Assembly: GCF_012641465.1 (NCBI RefSeq)
Contig: NZ_JABAIK010000017.1
Coordinates: 1 to 64,000 of the forward strand
From: Vibrio agarilyticus
GTDB taxonomy: Bacteria > Pseudomonadota > Gammaproteobacteria > Enterobacterales > Vibrionaceae
Direction: 5' to 3'
DNA length: 64,000 bases
Position numbers and translations under genes: made by a program
The notes under the pieces: generated by a model
What the model was told of the DNA's origin: nothing
Databases searched by the model: none
What the model saw: the letters and a program-made list of their open reading frames with translations, nothing else
Part shown: positions 29,692 through 36,812 of the stretch, one piece after another
Layout: each line of letters begins with the position of its first letter
How positions within the stretch are numbered: position 1 is the first letter of the stretch

Positions 29692-30699
29692 ATGTCTACG
29701 ATTCGAGTAAATGAAAATAAGTTAAGAGAGCTATCTTTCTCTAAGTTAGTTGAAGCTGGTCTTGATAACAAAACAGCACAAGAAGTGACTGACGTCCTTG
29801 TTCATGCGGATAAAACAGGCGTTCACTCTCATGGTACTATGCGTGTTGAGCATTACTGCACGCGCCTAAAATCTGGTGGCTTAAATAAACAAGCTAAGTT
29901 TACATTTGAACAGGTGTCTCCATCTGTAGCAATTTTAGACTCAGATGATGGCATGGGACACTCGGCTTTGATCGCTGCTACCCAACGCGGGATCGACATG
30001 GCTCGAGATTCAGGCCTTGGTTTTGTGAGCGTGAAAAATACCTCTCACTGTGGTGCGTTGTCTTACTTTATGGAGCAAGCGACATCTGAAGGTATGATTG
30101 CAATTGGTATGACACAAACTGACACTTGCGTCGCACCTCATGGCGGAGCAGAGCGATTTTTAGGCACTAACCCGATTGCTTTTGGCTTCCCTGTAGAGGG
30201 TGGAGAACCAATGATTGTTGATATGGCGACGAGTGCAACTGCATTTGGTAAGCTTCTGCATGCCAAAGAGACAGGTCAACAAATTGGTGAAGGTCTAGCT
30301 ATCGACAAAGATGGTAACGAAACGACAGATCCACACAAAGTAGAAAACTTGCTGCCATTTGGCGCACACAAAGGCTCAGGTATTGCTTTGGCTATTGATG
30401 CTCTAACAGGTGTATTAATGGGGGCTAACTATGGTAACCATATCGTCCGCATGTACGGTGATTACGATAAAATGCGTAAACTTGCCAGTTTAATGATTGT
30501 AATTGACCCAAGCCGTTTAGGAACCCCTTTGTTTGCCGCAACTATGGCAATGATGGTAGCGGAACTGCGTAATGTTCGCCCGGTTCCTGGTGTAGAGCGA
30601 GTTCTGGCTCCTAATGATCCACAAGTTGCCTACAAAGCTGAGTGTGAAAGAGATGGTATTCCAATCGCTCAAGGGGTTTATGACTACCTAATAAGTTAA
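29692..30699 (+). CDS. malate/L-lactate dehydrogenase family (Ldh2/AllD/YiaK-like) oxidoreductase
   Basis: A 335-residue NAD(P)-dependent 2-hydroxyacid/2-oxoacid oxidoreductase of the non-Rossmann Ldh2 type. Family motifs: the HADKTGVHSHGTMRVEHY segment with the catalytic-region histidines, VKNTSHCGALSYF, and the nucleotide-site PHGGAERFLGTNPIAFGFP. It closes the dehydrogenase operon. YiaK- and AllD-type enzymes act on diketogulonate or ureidoglycolate. Here it could be the reductase acting on the 2,5-diketo intermediate, competing with the gene at 27174 for that role. Confidence 0.82.
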   Translation: MSTIRVNENKLRELSFSKLVEAGLDNKTAQEVTDVLVHADKTGVHSHGTMRVEHYCTRLKSGGLNKQAKFTFEQVSPSVAILDSDDGMGHSALIAATQRGIDMARDSGLGFVSVKNTSHCGALSYFMEQATSEGMIAIGMTQTDTCVAPHGGAERFLGTNPIAFGFPVEGGEPMIVDMATSATAFGKLLHAKETGQQIGEGLAIDKDGNETTDPHKVENLLPFGAHKGSGIALAIDALTGVLMGANYGNHIVRMYGDYDKMRKLASLMIVIDPSRLGTPLFAATMAMMVAELRNVRPVPGVERVLAPNDPQVAYKAECERDGIPIAQGVYDYLIS

Positions 30700-30726
30700 A
30701 TATTTATTTTTAAATGTATTGTGTCT

Positions 30727-30765
30727 ATGCCACTTACTCTCGTTGTAGAACAGTGGCATTTTTGT
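30727..30765 (+). terminator. terminator of dehydrogenase operon
   Basis: An 8-bp stem (ATGCCACT/AGTGGCAT, 17-base loop) followed by TTTTTGTTT, 28 bases after the stop. Confidence 0.75.
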
Positions 30766-30870
30766 TTGCTGCGCTCTGATAAAAAATGAGTGTCACCCAG
30801 CCGAAATTAGTGTTTTACTTCTGGTTCCATACAATATCATGTCCAACACTTCTATGAGTCATTACTTAGG

Positions 30871-30895
30871 TTGGTTTACTTAGTTGGTCAATTTA
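30871..30895. promoter_or_regulatory. tandem degenerate operators before GntR gene
   Basis: Two partial palindromes in a row (TTGGTTTACTTA and TTGGTCAATTTA) in the 360-base region before the regulator gene. They suggest weak autoregulation. A half site ATTGGTAAATATGT at 31025-31038 recurs near 31988, before the sugar porter. Confidence 0.4.
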
Positions 30896-31124
30896 GATGC
30901 GATATTCTTCGCTAGCGCATTCATCATTTGCTGGTAAATAAATATTTGCAATTGATGTACCGCTTCATGAAATCGAATCACTTTTTTTGCTTCTTGTTTC
31001 GAGAATCAGCAATAAAAGATGTATTATTGGTAAATATGTATGTTAAATTAATCATACAAATGAAACGTATCAATGAGTTTGCATATGCTATGCTCGAGTG
31101 TTAATGCAAGATTTAGGTGTCATT

Positions 31125-31898
31125 ATGGATAAAAGCCAAACTAAACGCAGATATTACGAAGTTGGATTACAGATAGAAGATCTACTTTATTCCGGAGTGT
31201 TTAAGGCAGGTGAGCGCTTGCCATCTGAACGAGAGCTCAGTGAAAGATTTGACAGTAGTCGTGCTACCATCCGTGAAGCGATTATTATGCTAGAGCTGAA
31301 GGGGTTAGTCGTTGTACGTCAAGGGGCGGGTATCTATTTTATTGATTCACCAGATAAAATTACACAGCGTACAATCATCCCCCACAGCGATGTTGGGCCA
31401 TTTGAGTTGTTACAAGCGAGACAAATTATCGAGAGTAACATAGCAGGTTTTGCAGCAACACAGATTAAAATTAATGAGTTACGCGAACTAAAACGTGTAC
31501 TTGATATGCAAATTAAAGAGCTTCATGGTGATAGTGAAAAATTTGAAGAACTCGACAGGCTATTCCACGTCTTAATCGCTGAATCGACCCAAAATCGAGT
31601 TTTGATTAATCAAGCGGCTGAGATGTGGCGTAATGTCCGAATCCAAAATCCTTTGTGGAACGCTCTGAATGAAAAGTATTTACATGAGCCAAAACTAAGA
31701 GAAAGCTGGCTATCTGATCATAAACGTATTTTTATGGCACTTCAACGACGCTCTGCTGAGGATGCGAAACAAGCAGTTTGGCAGCATATAGAAAACTCAA
31801 AACAAGAGTTATTAAAAATTGCTGATTCCAGTGAGTTTGAAGCAGATTTGGATGATTATTTCTTTTCTGGAGACATGGAGATTGACTTACTAAATTAA
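31125..31898 (+). CDS. GntR/FadR-family transcriptional regulator, ExuR/UxuR-like
   Basis: A 257-residue regulator. The N-terminal winged helix (YYEVGLQIEDLLYSGVFKAGERLPSERELSERF, then SRATIREAIIMLELKGLVVVRQGAGIYF) is close in style to ExuR and UxuR. The C-terminal all-helical FCD domain (about 95-235) binds effector. The start at 31125 has AGGTG five bases upstream; ATG and GTG codons further up lack a good site. ExuR/UxuR are known to bind AATTGGTATACCAATT-like palindromes, which is the motif found before most agar genes here. It is therefore the likely repressor, relieved by a sugar-acid intermediate. Confidence 0.88.
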   Translation: MDKSQTKRRYYEVGLQIEDLLYSGVFKAGERLPSERELSERFDSSRATIREAIIMLELKGLVVVRQGAGIYFIDSPDKITQRTIIPHSDVGPFELLQARQIIESNIAGFAATQIKINELRELKRVLDMQIKELHGDSEKFEELDRLFHVLIAESTQNRVLINQAAEMWRNVRIQNPLWNALNEKYLHEPKLRESWLSDHKRIFMALQRRSAEDAKQAVWQHIENSKQELLKIADSSEFEADLDDYFFSGDMEIDLLN

Positions 31899-31920
31899 CA
31901 AAAATATATATTTTTTTCCT

Positions 31921-31951
31921 AAAAAGGCATGGTAGTTCCCATGCTTTTTTT
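31921..31951 (+). terminator. terminator after GntR gene
   Basis: The stem GCATGG/CCATGC is extended by A-T pairs and followed by a run of seven T, 22 bases after the regulator stop. Confidence 0.75.
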
Positions 31952-32042
31952 GTTTACGCAGCTACCTCTTGTTGATTTCACTTTCAATATTGGTAAATAT
32001 GTGATCTCTGGTAAGGTATTATCCCTAGGCGATTGTAATATA

Positions 32043-32054
32043 TTGGTTGGCCAT
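32043..32054. promoter_or_regulatory. cluster operator before sugar porter
   Basis: TTGGTTGGCCAT, 10 of 12 positions, ends 21 bases before the porter start, a position fit for blocking transcription. Confidence 0.5.
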
Positions 32055-32075
32055 TAATGATGAAGAGGATAACCA

Positions 32076-33671
32076 ATGGGCTTGTATATAAGACGAGCAG
32101 CAATGTATGCGTTTATTGTTGCGCTAGGGGGCTTTGTTTTTGGACTGGATGCTGCGGTGATATCTGGTACTGTACGCTATATAAGTGCAGAGTTTATGTT
32201 AACAGACCTGCAAGTGGGCACGGTGGTAAGTGCGCCGAGTTTAGGGGCGATTATCGCTCTGTGCTTTGCAGGTAAAGCTGCAGATAAATATGGGCGTAAA
32301 AATACCCTCGTTACGATAGCCTTGCTGTACGTTATTTCAGCAATTGGCTCTGCGCTTGCGACTAGCTATGAAATGTTAGTCGCTTTCCGTTTTATTGGCG
32401 GCCTGGCATTTAGTTCTCTCTCTTTAGCATCTATGTATATTGGCGAAATTGCTCCTAACCGTCTCAGAGGTAAACTTGTTACTGTCAATCAACTCAATAT
32501 TGTGATTGGCTTATCTGCGGCATATTTTATAAACTTTTATCTTGTTGAGAAAGCGGACGCTTCCATATATCTACTCTCTAATGAGGGTATTTGGCGCGCT
32601 ATGCTTGGTTCAGAAATTATTCCAGCTCTTATCTGGTTCGCATTAGTATGTATGATTCCTGAATCTCCTCGTTGGTTGATCAAAGTAGGTCATGATAATC
32701 AAGCAATACAAGTGTTGAATAAAATTAACAGTGAAGAAGATGCAGAAGCAGAGTTTACTGCGATTAAACAAAACTTAGTGCATGTTGCAGATATCTCTTT
32801 TAAACAGCAATTGATGCTTCTATTAAATACGAAATATCGACACGCGATGTTCGTGGGCATCACTATTGCGGTGATCCAAGGTGTTACCGGAATGAATGCG
32901 ATTCTATTTTATGCACCGACAGTATTTGAGCAGGTAGGTTTTGGGGTCAATGCTGCATTTCAACAGGCACTTTATATTGGGTTAACCAGTTTTGTGTTTA
33001 CTGTTATGGCCGTGCTCTTTATAGACCGTCTGGGTCGACGACCATTGATGCTCATCGGTTTAACGCTTGCGGTTCTGAGTCATATGACTTGTTGGTATGG
33101 ATTTTACAATGCCGAGTATCGCCTCGAGAGCCACCACGTTACACAGATGTCAGAATCATTTGACGCTGGGCCTCTGGTGTCTATTCAGGACAATACTTAT
33201 CAATCAGACACCGAGTTCAAACTGGCCCTATCAGAGGTATTACATGCAGATATACTAAAGTGGCATCAGGCTGAAATCATTGAAAAATCAATATCGATCA
33301 ATCCAGCTCTGATTCTAATTGGTATTTTAGGGTTTATTGCCGCGTTTCATATTTCGATTGGGCCAATTATGTGGGTGTTGTTTTCAGAGATTTTCCCTAA
33401 CTCTGTTCGTAGTGTAGCTATACCTGTCGCAGCGATGGTAACAAGTATAGCAAGTTACCTTATTCAACAATTTTTTCCTTGGCAGTTGGCGAACTTGGGC
33501 GCAGCTAACACATTTTTAGTGTATGGCGTATTCGCTGCCATTGGTTTGTTGGTCATGGCAATGAGCTTACCTGAGACTAAAGGAAAAACCATTGAACATA
33601 TTGAAATTCTTATGGGCAGTAACAAAAAAGAAGCAGAGAAGAAGAGCGTGATTACTTCTTCTCAAGCTTAG
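32076..33671 (+). CDS. MFS sugar porter (XylE/GalP type)
   Basis: A 531-residue 12-TM proton-linked sugar importer. Sugar-porter signatures: KAADKYGRKNTL after TM2, PESPRWLIKVG before the central loop, QGVTGMNAILFYAP in TM7, DRLGRRPLM after TM8 and LPETKGKTIEHIE at the end. The segment between TM9 and TM10 (about residues 345-410) is expanded to 60-70 residues, longer than in GalP. The start has GAGG seven bases upstream. Likely cargo is galactose, anhydrogalactose or a short neoagaro-sugar; this cannot be decided from sequence. Confidence 0.88.
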   Translation: MGLYIRRAAMYAFIVALGGFVFGLDAAVISGTVRYISAEFMLTDLQVGTVVSAPSLGAIIALCFAGKAADKYGRKNTLVTIALLYVISAIGSALATSYEMLVAFRFIGGLAFSSLSLASMYIGEIAPNRLRGKLVTVNQLNIVIGLSAAYFINFYLVEKADASIYLLSNEGIWRAMLGSEIIPALIWFALVCMIPESPRWLIKVGHDNQAIQVLNKINSEEDAEAEFTAIKQNLVHVADISFKQQLMLLLNTKYRHAMFVGITIAVIQGVTGMNAILFYAPTVFEQVGFGVNAAFQQALYIGLTSFVFTVMAVLFIDRLGRRPLMLIGLTLAVLSHMTCWYGFYNAEYRLESHHVTQMSESFDAGPLVSIQDNTYQSDTEFKLALSEVLHADILKWHQAEIIEKSISINPALILIGILGFIAAFHISIGPIMWVLFSEIFPNSVRSVAIPVAAMVTSIASYLIQQFFPWQLANLGAANTFLVYGVFAAIGLLVMAMSLPETKGKTIEHIEILMGSNKKEAEKKSVITSSQA

Positions 33672-33692
33672 TTAGATCACTACTTAGAGTTG

Positions 33693-33731
33693 AGGAAAAG
33701 CGTTTGTTTATTATAAACCAACGCTTTTCCT
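33693..33731 (+). terminator. terminator after sugar porter
   Basis: A 12-bp perfect stem (AGGAAAAGCGTT/AACGCTTTTCCT, 15-base loop) about 20 bases beyond the stop; the T tract is poor. Confidence 0.65.
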
Positions 33732-33743
33732 GCCATTTCTAAG

Positions 33744-33905
33744 CCACCGCCTAGGAGGAGTGCTTGTTCCTTAGGGCATATAGTCCAAGGAATGTCCATA
33801 TTAGAAGTAAAACACTTATTCACCACAACTAAGCGCAAATTAAAAACTTGGGTGGTTGTAGAAGTTCATCACATGTACAGCGATGTGGAGTTATATTGAA
33901 ATCAA
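33744..33905 (+). mobile_element. IS200/IS605-family remnant, copy B
   Basis: Starting at CCACCGCC it aligns over some 150 bases with copy A (13914-14211): shared AGGAGTG-like, TTATTCACCACA, GTAGAAGTTCA and CACATGTA stretches. It includes the first codons of TnpA (RSSSHV). The rest of the element is missing. Confidence 0.6.
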
Positions 33906-34062
33906 TCGTGTTTATCTTATAACACTTGTCAGCTGGGATGATCAGGTTGATGAATTTTATGACATTTATCTTGTGGAAGGCTCGTGAACCTAACTATCTT
34001 AGAGGAAGAATTGATAAAACTTGAGGTCTATCACTGTAAATTGGTATTATAATTGATAGATT

Positions 34063-34074
34063 TCGGTAAACCAA
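34063..34074. promoter_or_regulatory. cluster operator before aldehyde dehydrogenase
   Basis: TCGGTAAACCAA, 11 of 12 positions, 33 bases before the start. A second half site TTGGTATTATAA lies at 34041. The rest of 33906-34062 shows no gene. Confidence 0.5.
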
Positions 34075-34107
34075 TTTTATTCTCGGATAGTTAGTGTGGA
34101 AAACAAC

Positions 34108-35550
34108 ATGAAACGTTACCAAATGTATGTAAACGGTGAATGGATTAATGCAACAAGTGGTAAGATTGATCGGGTGATTAATCCATCTAATGAAGAAATC
34201 GTTGCTGAAATTCAAGACGGTGATGCAAGTGATGCTGATTATGTATTAAGTGTTGCCAAGAAAGCTCAAAGTGAGTGGAAGAGAGTGCCAGCAAGGCAGC
34301 GCGCTGAACTATTACGTAAATTTGCTCAGGAAATTCGTGACAATAAAGAGTTCTTGGCTGAGCTATTAGTAAAAGAGCAAGGTAAGCTTTTAAAAGTGGC
34401 GCGTGGCGAAGTTGATGTGACAGCTTCATTTATCGAATATGCTTGTGATTGGGCTCGTCAAATGGATGGAGATATAGTTCAGTCTGACAATGAAGACGAG
34501 CATATCTGGATTCAAAAAATTCCTCGCGGCGTAGTGGTAGCGATCACTGCATGGAATTTTCCGCTTGCACTTGCAGGTCGTAAAATTGGCCCAGCTCTAG
34601 TTGCTGGTAATACTATTGTCGTTAAACCGACATCGGAGACCCCGTTAGCTACGTTAGAGCTAGGTTATCTAGCGGAAAAGGTCGGCATCCCTGCCGGCGT
34701 ACTAAATATTGTTACTGGTGGTGGCGCTTCACTTGGTGGTGCGCTAACTGGTCACCCGTATACTAATATGGTTACAATGACAGGATCTACTCCTGTAGGT
34801 CAGCAGATTATTAAATCTTGTGCTAATAATATGGCACACGTTCAGCTTGAATTGGGTGGCAAAGCGCCATTTATCGTGATGGAAGATGCTGACCTTGAGC
34901 AAGCTGCGGCTGCCGCACTGCATTCGCGCTTTGACAACTGTGGTCAAGTCTGTACCTGTAATGAACGTATGTACGTGCACTCATCTGTCTATGATGAGTT
35001 TATGGCGATCTTTATGGAGAAGGTTAAAGCACTTAAAGTGGGCAATCCAATGAATCAAGATTCAGATATGGGCCCTAAAGTCAACAAGCGTGAGCTTGAA
35101 CATATGGTTGAGTTGGTTTCTAAAGCGAAAGAAGAGGGCGCGACCGTTCTTTGTGGTGGCGAGCGCATTACTGGTGGCGAGTTCGAGAAAGGCTATTGGT
35201 TTCAACCAACGGTTCTTGGCAATATCACTCAAGACATGACCATTGTACATGAAGAAGCGTTTGGCCCGATTCTACCAGTAATCAAATTTGAAACGTTTGA
35301 GGAAGTTATTGATTACGCAAATGACAGTGAATACGGTCTTGCGACAATGATTTGTACTCAAAATATGAAGTACATCCACCGCTTAACTCACGAGCTAGAG
35401 TGTGGTGAAATCTACGTTAACCGAGGTCACGGTGAACAACACCAAGGGTTTCATAACGGTTATAAACTGAGTGGAACTGGCGGTGAAGATGGTAAGTATG
35501 GTTTTGAGCAGTACCTAGAGAAGAAGACGTTTTATGTCAACTTTGGCTAA
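34108..35550 (+). CDS. aldehyde dehydrogenase, candidate 3,6-anhydro-L-galactose dehydrogenase
   Basis: A 480-residue NAD(P)-dependent aldehyde dehydrogenase close in style to lactaldehyde dehydrogenase AldA. Motifs: AITAWNFPLALAGRK, cofactor loop TMTGSTPVGQQI, general base in QLELGGKAPFIV, and catalytic C282 in NCGQVCTCNE. The ATG at 34108 has GGAAAA five bases upstream; a GTG 12 bases earlier is also in frame. With an operator in front and the cycloisomerase in the same regulon, it is the best candidate to oxidise anhydrogalactose to anhydrogalactonate. The paralogue at 43705-45156 is the alternative. Confidence 0.82.
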   Translation: MKRYQMYVNGEWINATSGKIDRVINPSNEEIVAEIQDGDASDADYVLSVAKKAQSEWKRVPARQRAELLRKFAQEIRDNKEFLAELLVKEQGKLLKVARGEVDVTASFIEYACDWARQMDGDIVQSDNEDEHIWIQKIPRGVVVAITAWNFPLALAGRKIGPALVAGNTIVVKPTSETPLATLELGYLAEKVGIPAGVLNIVTGGGASLGGALTGHPYTNMVTMTGSTPVGQQIIKSCANNMAHVQLELGGKAPFIVMEDADLEQAAAAALHSRFDNCGQVCTCNERMYVHSSVYDEFMAIFMEKVKALKVGNPMNQDSDMGPKVNKRELEHMVELVSKAKEEGATVLCGGERITGGEFEKGYWFQPTVLGNITQDMTIVHEEAFGPILPVIKFETFEEVIDYANDSEYGLATMICTQNMKYIHRLTHELECGEIYVNRGHGEQHQGFHNGYKLSGTGGEDGKYGFEQYLEKKTFYVNFG

Positions 35551-35576
35551 TTGAGTGATTAGGTAAACTACTAATA

Positions 35577-35605
35577 AACCGAAGGTGCAGTCCTTCGGTT
35601 TTGTT
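35577..35605 (+). terminator. terminator after aldehyde dehydrogenase
   Basis: A 9-bp stem (AACCGAAGG/CCTTCGGTT, 6-base loop) followed by TTGTTATTT, 27 bases after the stop. Confidence 0.8.
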
Positions 35606-35821
35606 ATTTGGGTATATAACCACTTTTTATCGTCCACTTGTGATTTGTAATTAGATCGCTTGCAATCAATGCATTTAGAGCGCTTAATATGGTGGATGGG
35701 TTGTATTAGATCACCTTTGTCACAATATGAGTTTGAGCGCATATTGATGGGTCGTTGGAACAGAGCTTTGTTTGGTTATGTTTATACTGATCTTTTACCG
35801 GAAAATATTATTGAGAAGACA

Positions 35822-36595
35822 ATGGAACCAAAAAACAAAACTAATAAATATGCTGTTCCTGCTTTAGATAAAGGCTTGGATATTATGGAGTACTTGACCT
35901 CGCAAGACTCTCCTCGTTCTCAAGCTGAGATCGCCACTGCACTTAACCGTAGTGCCAATGAAATCTACCGAGTTCTAGTTGGACTGGAGGCAAGAGGCTA
36001 CTTGCATCGCGATGAAGTCTCTGGCAAATACCGAATGTCCCTCAAAATCTATAATCTATCGAGAAGAATTACACCCGTAGACAAAATTCGGCAATGTGCA
36101 ATACCGCATATGGAAGACTTGGCATTTACCACGGGTAACTCCTGTTATTTAACCATGCTGTATCAAAGCCAGACTATGGTGATTGTCCATGCAGCAAGTC
36201 ACGAACCGGTATCACTAAACATTGCAGAGGGGACCTTGCTCTCTACTCGCTCTACCTGTCCGGGTAAGATTCTTTTAGCCAACAGTAACAAAGAGGTTAC
36301 TGATATGATTTTGGAGCGCGATCCTGAGTTTGCGAAAATGTCGCAAGTTAAACGAGATAGTCTATTTGAGGAGTTGCTGATGATTCGTGATCAGGGCTAC
36401 TTGGTAGCCGCTAGCCCATTTGTTGTTGGCGTAGAGGATTATTCAACCCTAGTTGGGCATCCTGAGGGCTTAGTGATTGCTTCGTTGTCTATGTCAACTA
36501 TGCCGTCTGCTCTCAATGTTCAAAAAGATACTGATGAACTGATTGCTAAACTGCGTGAAACAGCGGTCAGGATTAGCGAGCAGTTAGGTTGTTAA
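35822..36595 (+). CDS. IclR-family transcriptional regulator
   Basis: A 257-residue regulator. The N-terminal winged helix (YAVPALDKGLDIMEYLTSQDSPRSQAEIATAL) is followed by a GAF-like effector domain with TPVDKIRQCAIPHMEDLA and STRSTCPGKILLA. The start at 35822 follows GAGAAG by 4-5 bases; the in-frame sequence upstream encodes an unrelated 54-residue extension and is not used. It lies next to the GH2 gene and the CoA-transferase operon, neither of which has the GntR-type palindrome. It is therefore the likely controller of that block. Confidence 0.87.
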   Translation: MEPKNKTNKYAVPALDKGLDIMEYLTSQDSPRSQAEIATALNRSANEIYRVLVGLEARGYLHRDEVSGKYRMSLKIYNLSRRITPVDKIRQCAIPHMEDLAFTTGNSCYLTMLYQSQTMVIVHAASHEPVSLNIAEGTLLSTRSTCPGKILLANSNKEVTDMILERDPEFAKMSQVKRDSLFEELLMIRDQGYLVAASPFVVGVEDYSTLVGHPEGLVIASLSMSTMPSALNVQKDTDELIAKLRETAVRISEQLGC

Positions 36596-36647
36596 CGGTT
36601 TCAACAATAAAGGCTTAGCTTTCAAGTTAAAACAGAAAATAGAAACA

Positions 36648-36672
36648 AAAAAGAGGCGAAATGCCTCTTTTT
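36648..36672. terminator. bidirectional terminator between IclR and GH2 genes
   Basis: A 10-bp perfect stem (AAAAAGAGGC/GCCTCTTTTT, 5-base loop) lies between the convergent genes, with A and T runs on either side. Confidence 0.8.
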
Positions 36673-36812
36673 ATAGTGCTAACAAAGGTCATTAACTCAT
36701 CCAATACAAGATAGCTGCAAGCACGTCCTTGTGCGCTTGACTCGCACCATCCTTGGCACAAACACCATTGCTTATGGCTAGGTTAATGCCTTGACTTCAA
36801 TTAGCTTACAGC

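Noticed and set aside
35660-35821. N-terminal extension of the IclR regulator
   Set aside because: Sequence unlike IclR proteins, and a good ribosome binding site precedes 35822.
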